Below are positions 15,501 through 27,500 of a DNA stretch of 64,000 nt, one piece after another. Each line of letters begins with the position of its first letter. Position 1 is the stretch's first letter. Source of the stretch: Rhabdophis nuchalis (taxonomy: Eukaryota > Chordata > Lepidosauria > Squamata > Natricidae); the NCBI GenBank assembly GCA_039707465.1, contig CM077648.1, positions 26,113,619-26,177,618 of the forward strand. The letters are read 5' to 3'. A model generated the notes under the pieces. It was not told the DNA's origin, ran no database searches, and worked only from the letters and a program-made list of their open reading frames with translations. The position numbers and the translations under genes are program-made.

Positions 15501-18500
15501 CATGTTGGCAGATGACTGAACTTTAACTCCCAGAATTCCCCATCCAGCATTGTATAAAGAAAAGTATAAAGACTGAGGAATCCTGGGAGTCGAAATCCAC
15601 ACATTGCTAACATTAAGAAACATTGATATAGATTATATAATCAAACCTTAAAATGACGATTGTATCCCTTTGCCTCAAGGGAGCCATTTTTTGTATACTG
15701 TCAATTAAGGAACATATCTTAACTCACTTACCCTTGGTCCCATTGCTCCCAAATCCCCATTATTTCCTGGATCACCCTAGGAGAAAAAAAGAATAAACAT
15801 CAATATTTTAAGATTGCTGTTACAGTAGAAAACTGAAGTCACCAAAACCTTCCAATTCTTCCACAGAATTTTGACGTGGATGTCACAATTATCTTCATTC
15901 TTTTCAAGTTGAAAGCACTGAGAGAAGGCTGGGAATACGTCCCTGCAATAGCCTAATCAATAAAGAATACAAATGGTAATGGTAATAATTTAGTAACTGT
16001 TTTGCTCAAGGCCACTCACTCCCTCACTCCTTCTAAACAAAACAAGGGAATCGCCTCCTGTTTTCAATACATTTTCAATACATTTCATCATTGTGCATTA
16101 ATTACAAGAGATTGGTATGAGGAGATAACTGTGTTGTTATCAACATGGCATCTTTCTTGTCTAAAGCTTCAATGAAGCTCTGAAGATGGCATGACTGCAA
16201 TATTGTGGGTAGCTATTTTCTTCAAGAGCTGCAATGATGGTTGCAGAGCAGATATTTTATAACTGGGAATGGTTGGGAGTGAAAGAAATAGCTTTTTTAG
16301 GCAAGGACACATGGCAAGGAGGATGTTGTTTTTATAAAAGTAGGTAAAAATCATTTTTTTAATCAAACAGGGACTATAAATTGATTATAATTATTCAAAT
16401 CTTCCTATGGAGAAAAGGATAATGTGGAATGAAAGAACTGCAGCAAGTTGGTTGGATAAGGGATAGCTTAGCCCACAGAAAGTATGTGACCATGGAAAAT
16501 ATCTCAGAAGAGACCCTCCTTAGTATTGGGGGGGGGGGGGGGAGACTGTAAAGGTAATAGGGAAAATGCACTTTTAGACTTGAAAGATTCTATTAATTTA
16601 ACCTTACAAAAAAGTAGAGTGCATATTTCTGGGTTTGTTTCTTGCCTAGACTACCCTGCCTGGACTATCTTGCAAGGCTGACAGATAATACGATGAGTAG
16701 AGAGGTCTTTAGTGCTCTCTTATTAGTTTTCTTACATATGTTTCATTTATAGATCATCAGTGCTGATGGTGTTACCTATTTGAGTAACATCTGCAAGAAA
16801 ACAGCCAAGTTCAGAGAGCACCAAAGGCTCCTCATTGCAACCCTGAGCTACAAATATTGTCCTTTATAAATATGATGAGCTGAACAACAGCAACTCAAAA
16901 GTAATACATCAATAGCTGTTGTATCAGTCTGGAGCATGCTGGACAGCAGTACTTGCCAAAAGGATCCAGGTGCCTACAGCATCAAAGATTAACAGAAACC
17001 AACAGTGTGTAAAGGCAGCAGAAGAAAAAGCAAATTCAACTATGCATCAAGAAAGAATTTAAGAACTAGAAAATGGTGTATTCTATTCCTCACAATTCTG
17101 CATTGGTCAAGCCATATTCATAATATTGCAAACTGTTCTGAGCACCATAGTTTAGGAAAGACACTGATAAATTTAAATGTGTTCAGAATACACCAATCCA
17201 AATCTAAGAAATCTGGAAGGAAAAGCCGATGAAAATGATTGGAGGTGTTTGGAGAAGAGAAAATTGCACGAACATATGATTGATACATTACAGTGTAAAA
17301 TACTGCAATGTACAAACAGAGCAGAATTGTTCAGATTTTCCAAAAGATAAGAAATTTTTTATTTATTTGTCAAATTTTGAAACTGCCCATCTCTCTCACA
17401 AAGGCGCTCTCGGTGGCATACAAATAAAATGTTTTTAATAGAACATTAGGGGGGAAATTAGTAATTATTATACAACATTGAAAAAGTCTAAGTGGAGAAA
17501 TGGTATATACTCTGCTTCACAGATGTTAAAACAAAGGCTTTATAATTATCAGTCAAAGATATGTTTGTAAACTTCCTCCTTTCATATGGAATACTCGAGA
17601 GAAGCAAAAATTGAAAATGCAGAAGGAAATAGATCTAAGGATATTGTGTTCTGTCCTGAGAATCAAGACAGGAGGAATAATCACTGGGGAGTTGGCTGGC
17701 AAGCACAGGGATAAGTAGGTGATTGTGTTCATTGGGACACCCTAGAAATAAATTTATTCCCCAGCTACAGTTAAAGAAATTATTTCCCCCACCTTTGAGA
17801 TGGGGAACAAATTTCAAATACATAAAGAGAACTTCAGCCAAATGATGTGTTAGTGTTTTAAATAAATAACAATACAACAAATTAATTAATAAAGTGTAAT
17901 AGCAAAAAATATTTCAGGATTTTATATTTGCACAAATACTCCTATCTGCAAAGGCACTGACTTCAATAGACATAAAAGATGAAGAATTAAATTACCCTGC
18001 TACAGGATGTAGAGTATTGTAAAATATCCAAAGCTTCTCAGGATCTTAAGTCTTTGTCCAACACAAATGTTAATCAAAATTGACTGGGCTGGACAGACCA
18101 TAATTTTATACACTATGGAATTTCTTCTTATACTTTGCTTGGAATTTAAACCAAAAATATTGGCTTCAAGTTTCTTCAGTCAGAACAAAGCAAGAGTTAA
18201 GGTCTCCATAAAAGGAAATCAAACTACTTCCAAGAGAACAATGAAGCCCGCAATCATAAAATATGAAGAAAATTTGGTTTCTGCTGAAAGGTTTTTTTTT
18301 AACCGTGTTATTAAATAATGGTAGTTGTGTTTGGGATCATTTCAGAATTTAAAAAAATCCTGAGTTGTATAGGTATAAACTACATTTAAAAGATTCTCAT
18401 CTACATTGGAAAAGAAGAGTCATATTAATTTTATTTTATAATAGTGTGCATAAAAATTACTCGTGTGAAAATCAGATTTAGGTCTCTCCTTCAATCAAGA

Positions 18501-21500
18501 TAAATTACTTGATTTGTGGGCAGGCAGGGAAGAAAAGAAGGAAGGAAGGAAGGAAGGAAATAGAGAAGATCAGCAAAGGTGATAAGAGATCTGGAGGTCA
18601 TTTGAGGCCATAAACCATATGAGCTACAGTTGTAGGAACTAGATATGCCTAGTCTAATGAAGAGAAAAGGTAAAGGTAACGGTTTCCCATATCCAGTTGT
18701 GTTCAACTCTAGTGGGTGGTACTCATCTTCCTTTCTTAGCTGAGGGAGCCAGTGTTGTCTGAAGACACTTCCATGGTCATGTGGCCAGCATAACTATATC
18801 CTGAGGTGCACAGAACATTACCTTCCTACCTAAGGGGTACCTATTTATCTACTTGCATTTGCATGCTTTTGAATTGCAGGAGGTAAGCAGGAGGTAGGAC
18901 AAATAACAGGAGCTCATCCCATCATTTGGTTCAATGTCTTTAATTGGTGAGTCATCACACTCCCTTAAGAAAGAGAAGAACTAGGGATGATATGATAGCT
19001 GTTTTCTAGTGTTTGAGGGGCTGTCACAGAAAAGAGGAGACCCATCTATTCTCCAAAGCATATGAGGGCAGGACAAGAAGCTACGGGTGGAAGATCATTA
19101 AAGAGAAACTAAGGAGAAATTTTCTGACAGTGAAAATAATTAATCAGTGGAATTGCTTCCAGAAGTTGTGGGTGCTTCATCATTGGAAGTTTTCGAGAAG
19201 AGATTGGACAACATTTGTATAGGATGGAATGAGGACTTCTGTTTGAGCAGGGAGTTGGAGAAAAAGTCCTCTAAGCCCCCTTCCAACCCTGTTATTGCAT
19301 GTTAATCTATGTTCTAAAACTCTTCAAAAATAAACATTGCTTATACTCATAACAATTAAAATGTCAGAAATGCTAAATGTTAGGGTTAGAGTTAATAAAT
19401 ACATCAAAGCATTTCCTTCCATGTTTGTCTACAATACTTAGAATACACAACCAACTGTAGTCTGGACTGTTGACTAAAAATTAAAATTCCATACATCTAG
19501 AAGGCATCAGAAGGCAAATCCCCCCCAAACCCACACCCAAAAGAAGTTCTTTGTATACTTTCCTGTCAAGAAAGTTGTAATCATCAGTTTGAAGAGCAAG
19601 GCCAAATCGGAAAATTGTTCATTGTAATAACATAACTCTATAGTCACCAGGTTCTGATTTAATATACAAATTTCCAGACAAAACTGAATTTCCATGCTAA
19701 TGATGAAATTGACTTTTGCAATCAGAGGTGGGTTCCTACTGGTTTGGACCGGTTTGACTGAGTAGGTAGTAACTCAGCCGGGCAAGCCCCCGAACCGGTT
19801 CTATCGGCTCCGCTATAGGTGCACCATCTTTTTTGCTTCTGCATGTGCAGAGAAGCAATTTTTTACCTACTGTGCATGTGTGCATCAAGTGAGTGTGCGC
19901 CCAAAGCATGTGTGCGCTTGAAGCGCGTCACTGAGCAAACCAGCAGTAGAAGAAGCTGGAACCCACCCCTGTTTGCAATGCATTATCTATGGAGATAAAT
20001 TCCAAAATCATCTCAAAATTTTACTAATTGACCATATACAATTGTTAAATAAAGGATTTTGCATCTCTTTTAGAAAAATCCCAACAGCCAGTTATTTCCA
20101 AGCACAATGGAAACCTTCCCAGGTTTGAAATTCAAATAATCAGAGAAAGCTGTCCTTTATCTAACTGTACCAGAAGCATCTTTTTGGGGAAACAGAACCC
20201 TGGCTTCCTGACATAAATTGCCTCAGAATTATCAGAAATTGCCTCAGGTCAAAAAAGATTCAGTTACAATATTCAATATTCCATACTTCTAACATTTTCA
20301 TTTTTCATTCAGAGCATGCTCTGCCTCTAACTGCTAGCCTTAATGTCTAATGTCAAATAGTATGTAATGTCTTATTTAATTCTTGTGTGAACCTAAATAC
20401 TACAGTAAAATGTGGTACTAATCAACGGATTGGCGGGGAGGGGGAAGGGGGCCTTATATAGCAAAGAAAAGAAAGGGGGGATTAACTGGGGAATGGAAAC
20501 TTTTACTAGGAAAAGCTAAGGGCTATATACGCTTCATCTTTTCAGTTACTGAATATAATTTTACTACTTTTTAAATTGATAGTCTTTGAACATTCTACTA
20601 AAATAAAAAGATAATGATGTGTGCTTACCATACCTAACACCCCATCCACATATAGAATTTACACATGCAAAAATGGCAGTAAACAAATAACTGTGTTGGT
20701 TTAATGTATTTAACCAATAAAACCAGATGTTGCTAATAACTGACCTTTGACCCTTTAGGGCCTCTAGTTCCAGATTCACCTGACCTCCCCTGCATGTTGG
20801 AACACATACAAAATGGAGTCGAGACAGAAAAAGTGAAAAAGAGAAATATGAAGAATTAGTTTTGTCTACAGGAAGTAAATATGTAGTAGAAACTATGCAT
20901 ATTAAAACAGTTACTATTATAAAGTTACACTATAGAGACAAAGGTATATATAAAATAATTAAGTAATCATGCATGTTATGATGATTTAACACGAGAGGAT
21001 TAGTAGAAGAAAATCTAAATGTCTGTTGTGCATGTTCCAGGGAATATTATTTCCTCAACTCCCTGAAAAACATCCCATGACTTCTAAGTGTGAAAATGTC
21101 AGATATACAATTTGTAAGCTGAAAATATTTGTCTGATTCAATTGTTTTCCTTCCTACAGTGCCTTATAAATGAGAATTCACCTCTGGCAACTTCCAGACC
21201 AATGATTTAGTGCTCTTTCTTATTACTAAATTATATTCTTAAACAAGAGTGGCCTTCTTCCAGATCATGCAAAAGATTTAATAAAAATATCAATAGAATT
21301 TCTGTACTCGAAACTTATGTACACAGTTATGCGCAATTGTAGAAACAAATGTCACAAATAGTAGAAATCAAATTTGTTAAGTCTCCATTTTCTGTTCATA
21401 TTGCCTTTAAAATTAAAATAGTCCCTCAATCTGATTTTCTTGGTAAAACACTGGGGAGAATTCATTGAAGCACACAGAATTTGACACCTAGTCAAAAGCA

Positions 21501-24500
21501 TTTGACTTGATGGGGTCAAAGGGAACAAATGCTGAAAACAATATTATGTTGATACAATGCAAGCTCTGTTCCTTGTGTTCACAGGTTGCGACATCATATT
21601 CATGTACAAAATGAGAGGAACTCATACCATTCTGATCAAAGGGAAAATCCTGCAGAAAGCCCTGTACCTTGCTTTGGCTAAGCTTAACAACAATTATAAC
21701 AACAAAACACATAGACAGGGTTGGATCTGTTTAGTACTTAGATAGGAGATAACCATTAATTCCAAGTCTATTAGATGAATAGAGAATTGGAAAATCATCC
21801 TGGAAGAAAGTAATGACAGACGACTTCCATATTTTTGACAAGAAGATTGCATGGAAGTATCCATGCAGTCACTAGAAGATGAGCACAATTCAACGGATTC
21901 TTTTTTCACTACAGTTTTGTTCTTAAGATAATGCCAAAACATCTTATTTATTTATTTTTATTTATTTAAAATATCTATATAGCCACCCTTTTTATTACCA
22001 ACTCTTAGGTCTATCATTTCATATAAGCAGGATATAATTATGCACAGGTTTTAAATTGCTAATGAAAATCTAGAAAATCAATTGAGTTGCACCACAAAGT
22101 CTGGTTTTGAAGGTCCTTCCTTCCTTCCTTCCTTCCTTCCTTCCTTCCTTCCTTCCTTCCTTCCTTCCTTCCTTCCTTCCTTCCTTCTCTATCTAGCTTA
22201 CACACAATTACTAACCATACAGAATTTTGAAAATTCTACTTTAAATGATGAAAATCTGTTTAAAGTTGCCTCTATGGCCATTCCACCCATATAATAATAA
22301 TAATAATAATAATTTAATACTTATAAACCGCACCCTCTCCCCACAGGGACTCGGGGCGGTGCACAGGGAAGATAAAAACAATAACTATATACAACAATTC
22401 ACATTAAAAATAAATTAAACAATACCTGCGCTAAAATACCCATTAAACTAGCTACACTAAAAATCCCCAATAAACCCAAAAACAGAGGAGTAACTATCCC
22501 AGGCCGGCAAGGCAGAAGAAGTGTGTTTTTAGTTTAAGACGGAAGGAGCGGAGGTCCGTGGTGGTCCTAATGTCGGGGGGGAGGTCGTTCCAGAGGGCTG
22601 GGCCCGCCACAGAGAGAGCCCTTCCCCTGGGCGTCGCCCGCTGACAGAGTCTAGTGGACGGCACCCGGAGAACTCCCTCTCTGTGGGAGCGAATCGGCCG
22701 TGAGGATGTATGAGGCAGGATCCGATCCCGCAGATAGCTAGGTCCCGAGCCATGGAGCGCTTTAAAGATGATAATTAATACCTTGAAGCGCACCCGGAAG
22801 ACAACAGGCAGCCAGTGCAGCTCGCGCAGGAGCGGTGTTACATGGGTACACCTTGTGGTACCCATAATTGCCCGCGCGGCTGCGTTCTGGACTAGCTGAA
22901 GTCTCCGGGTGCACCTCAAGGGAAGCCCCATGTAGAGAGAGTTACAATAGTCCAGTCGGGATGTCACGAGCGCGTGAGTGACTGTGCGAAGGGCGTCCCG
23001 ATCCAATAGGGGGCGCAATTGGCGAACCAGGCGGACCTGGTAAAACGCCCTCCTGGCCACGGCTGTCACTTGATCTTCCATGGACAGCCGGGTATCCAGG
23101 AGGACACCCAAATTGCGCGCCCCATCCACAGGGGCAAGATGTTCGCCCCCTATGGCCAGCGTTGGAGTGAGCTGGTTGAAACGGGCAGCCGGAAACCACA
23201 GCCACTCGGTCTTGGTCGGGTTGAGCCTGAGTCCGTTACTTCCCATCCAGATCCGCACGGCTTCCAGGCACTGGCACATCACCGCTACGGCATCATTGGG
23301 GTGGTTTGGGGTAGATATATACAGCTGGGTGTCGTCAGCGTAAAGGTGGTACTCTACCCCAAAACCACGGATGATCTCACCCAGCGGCTTCATGTATGCA
23401 TTAAACAGGAGAGGCGAGAGGACCGACCCCTGAGGCACCCCGCATGTGAGGGGTCTCGGGGTCGACCTCTGCTCTCCTGCCAACACAAATTGCGATCGGC
23501 CAGAGAGGTAGGAGGAGAACCACCGCAAAACGGTGCCTCCCACCCCCAACCCCCCCAGCCGATGCAATAGGATACCATGGTCGATGGTATCGAAAGCCGC
23601 CGAGAGGTCTAATAGGACCAGGATGGAGGAACACCCCCCATCTCTGGCCCTCCAGAGATCATCCACCAATGCGACCAATGCCGTCTCGGTGCTATGCCCG
23701 GGCCGAAAGCCGGACTGGCGCGGGTCTAGATAATCAACTTCCTCCAGGTGACGGGGAAACTGTTGCGCCACCACACTCTCAACAACCTTCGCCAGAAAGG
23801 GAAGGTTGGAGACTGGACGATAGTTATTTAATAGAGCTGGATCCAAAGAGGGCTTCTTAAGGAGGGGCCTCACCATCGCTTCTTTTAGGGAAGCAGGCAA
23901 GGAACCCTCACTTAAGGATGCGTTGACAACCTCTTGGAGCCAGCCTCGTGTCACCTCCCAGGATGCCAGTACAAGCCAGGAGGGACACGGGTCCAATAAA
24001 CATGTGGTGGCTCGCAGTCACCCACGTAACCTGTCCATATCCTCGGAAGTAACGGAGTCAAACTCCTCCCAAACAAGATCTGTCTCGTGGCATCCCACTG
24101 GGCCATGAATGGGGGCTAACTCGTTCTGTATCTGAGCGATTTTCTCCTGCAGAAAAATCACAAATTCCTCTGCTCTACCCTGTAACGGGGCTTCCCGCAC
24201 CCTCTGTTGAAGGAGGGAGCGGGTCACCCTAAACAGGGCGGCAGGGCGGTTGTCTGCGGATGCTATGAGAGTAGCACAATGATGGCGTTTGGCCACTCTC
24301 AGCGCCACAATGTAAGTCCGTAAATGGGCTCTTACCTGTGTCCGGTCAGATTCAGAACGGGTAGACCTCCATCTTCCCTCTAGGCATCTCTTGCGGCGTT
24401 TCATCACCCGTAGCTCCTCGGTAAACCAAGGAGCCAGGGTGTTTCGGCGCCGCAAGAGAGGCCGCAAGGGCGCGACCCGATCCAGGGCTCCCGTGGTCGC

Positions 24501-27500
24501 AATATTCCATGCGGCCACGAGGTCCTCCATCGGGGCGCGGGTCAGGGGTACAGGAACTGGCCCAAGCGCCATTTGGAACCCATCCGGGTCCATCAGGCAC
24601 CTGGGGCGGAACCAGATTGGTGACTCAGGTTCCGCCTCCCCGCGGAGGGGAGCAGCGGTCGGAAAGTCGAGCCGGAGAAGTGAGTGGTCTGACCATGACA
24701 AGGGTGTGATGACTAAATCCCCTATACCCAGATCACTCTTCCATTGGCCTGAGACAAAGATGAGATCCGGTGTATGTCCACCCTCGTGAGTGGGGCCTTG
24801 AATTAATTGGGTCAGGTCCATGGCCGTCATGGAAGCCATGAACTCCCGAGCTACCACGGATGATTCGCCCACCGATGGCAGATTAAAGTCCCCCATGACT
24901 AAAAGTCTGGGGGTCTCAACTGCCACCATAGCGATCACCTCCAGGAGCTCGGGCAGGGCTGCTGCTACATAGCGGGGAGCCAGGTATACAACCAGCAAGC
25001 CCAACTGCCTCCCTAGGCCCCACTTCACACAGAGGGACTCACAACCGGTAGTCTGTGGCACAATGGTCTCTCTCGGCTCAAGACCTTCCTTTACAATGAC
25101 CGTTACCCCACCACCCCTACCTAGGGCCCGGGGCTGATGAAAAGCGCGGTAACCTGGTGGGCACATTTCAACGAGGGGGAGTCCTCCCTCGTGGCGCAAC
25201 CAGGTCTCCGCAATTCCAGCCAGGTCCGGCTCCCCCTCTGACAGGAGGTCACTAATGAGGGGGGCTTTGTTGACAACGGACCTGGCATTACAAAACATCA
25301 GCCGCAGGCCCTGGCTCTGTACTCCCTGACCACCTAGCTTGCGGGGGTTGTGGCACCCGACCGTTTTTAGCCAACGGCTGCATGCCACCAACCGGGAGGA
25401 TACAACTTGTCTCCCCTCGGCCCTGCCCCTCCCCACGACCCTCTGGATCGGAATGCCCTCAAATGGAACGACTTGTATGTCCCCCCCCCTATCGGCCTCC
25501 ACTTCCCTCCGTCGACTGCAAGCCTGGCCCTCTCTGTCTAATTGATTGTACCCTCCCCCCTCCCTGGTACCCCCTAAAACTGACAATAATTTACCCACTA
25601 AAAACCCCCTTAGGCCGCGCTTCGCCCGCCTCTTCAGATTAATGAATCCTTCATCGAGGCGGGCCCTCGATAAAGTAGAGGGCCAAACCTGCGAGAGCGG
25701 GGACTCTCGCAGCCGTAATAGGTCTAGTTTGGAGTACATTAAAATAAGCATAAATAATTAAATAGTTAAAATGTAAAAGTAAAATACATACATGGGTCAT
25801 GAATAAAATTGATTTTGTTTAAAAAGACATCGTTGGCCAAATACATAAATATAAATTCATAAATAGATGATAAAAATGAATAAATAGATGGTAAAGTTAA
25901 TTCATATTGCTTTAAGGTGCATCAGTGAGGACAAATTTACATTTTAGTTCAGTTCTGTTCTGTTCTGCTGCTGCGTTCCAAGATCTTGACAAGGAAGGAG
26001 GTCTTCAGAGGTCTTAACAAAGCCCATAGGGTGGAAGGTCTTAAGGTCTCAAAGGTCTTAAAAGACTTCAGGAAGGACTTCAAAGGTCTTAGAAGGGCCC
26101 ATAGGGCGAAAGGTCTTAAAGGTCTCAGAGGACATGGAAGATCTTAAGGCTGGGTTCTTTGACTAGATTTACAGTCAATTTAAACGGCATATTCACCGAC
26201 ATCCCCCAACCGTCAGGCCAGCTCCTGCGGCCTGGCTAGAGTCCATCACTGCCCCTAGGACGCCGAGGGCACCGTGAGCATCGACCGCCATCTTGGTGCT
26301 CTCACCACCACCTTCAAGCCGCCGCCTCCATCGCTGGCCTAGCGACGCTCCCACCGTCCGGCCAGCCTCGCCTCCGGCGGCCCGGCCGGTGTCCATCGCT
26401 GCCCCTATGGCCCCCAGGACGCCGAGGACCTCACCCACCATTCCGGTGCTCTCACCACCGCCTCCACGCCGCCGCTGCCGCCGGCCTCTCGGCGCTCCCA
26501 CCGCCGTTCCATCGTCCCTGCTCGCCGCTGGCCGCTGGCTGCTGCTGCTGGCCTCCCGGCGCTCTCACCGCCATCCCAGCTCCCACAGCCATCTCTAGCC
26601 GTTCCTAGCCGTCATCTTGCCATTCCTATCCCTCCGGGCATTTTCCGACACGGCGGGCGTCCACCGCCCTCGCGAAAACGCCAAGGACGCCGAGGACGCC
26701 CCCCCCGCTCCGGCTCTCTCACCGCCGCCGGTGTCGTCTCCGCTCCCACAACAGCTTCAAACAGCTTCAAACCTCACCCTGGGAAGCCAGGGTGGATCTC
26801 TCGCTGATCCCAGCCCTCAAAAAGGTAAAACGGGGGCTGGGGCACGAAAAGCGAGGCCAACGAGCTCCATGACCACGCAGAGCTCCAAACTAAGCCACCA
26901 TCTTCTTCGCGCAGGCGCAATATACCATATTTTTTGGAGTATAAGACGCACCGGAGCATAAGATGCACCCAGGTTTTGAAGAGCCTTTTTTTTAAGAGTA
27001 GGTAGGTAGATAGAGGGATAGAGAGGGAGAGAAAGAGAGAGAAATACAGTAGGTATGGAGGGAGGGAGGGAGAGAGAGTAGGTAGGTAGGTAGATTGGTA
27101 GAGGGGGAGGTAGGGAAACAGAATGTGTAGTTAGGTAGGTAGGTAGATAAAGGAATAGGGAGGGAAAGAGAGAAACTAGGTAGGTAAGTAGGGAGATAAT
27201 GTGTGTAGATAGATAAGTAGGTTGAGGGATAGAGAGAGAAATAGAGAGAGAGAGAGAAGTAGATAGTAGACAGTAGATAGTTAGGGGACAGTAGATAGGG
27301 GGAGAGAGAGAGCAGGTAGATAGGTAGATAGAGGGGAGAGAGAGAGAAATACAGTAGGTAGGCAGGGAAAGAGAGTGTAGATAGGTAGGTAGGTAGGTAG
27401 GTAGGTAGAGGGGGAGAGAGAGAAAAATAGAGAGAGAAATAGAGAGAGAGAAATACAGTAGATAGGTAGGGAGAGAGAGGGTAGGTAGGCAAGTAGGTAG

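Larger units (their letters stand above)
22287..26922 (-). mobile_element. L2-type LINE, nearly full length
   Basis: Order on the minus strand: GC-rich leader with repeats (26922-26190), AT-rich stretch, endonuclease-RT frame (25751-22494), 3' UTR with gagtccctgtggggagaggg, and an (ATT)n tail at 22312-22291. The RT signature LLDLSAAFDTIDHGILLHRL places it in the L2/CR1 group, closest to L2 by eye. The coding part and 3' end are secure. Whether the GC-rich leader belongs to the same element is inferred from its position and from the 5'-end-like gcgcctgcgcgaagaagatgg. It lies in the same sense as COL25A1. Confidence 0.8.

Noticed and set aside
21715..21760. 5S rRNA gene
   Set aside because: Only a decayed 3' part of 5S is present, joined to a SINE tail.
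23019..23570. 183-codon plus-strand ORF
   Set aside because: Antisense shadow of the L2 reverse transcriptase; no recognisable domain.
26193..26598. GC-rich ORFs on both strands as a new gene
   Set aside because: Composition-driven open frames in a repeated CpG-rich LINE leader; no conserved domain.
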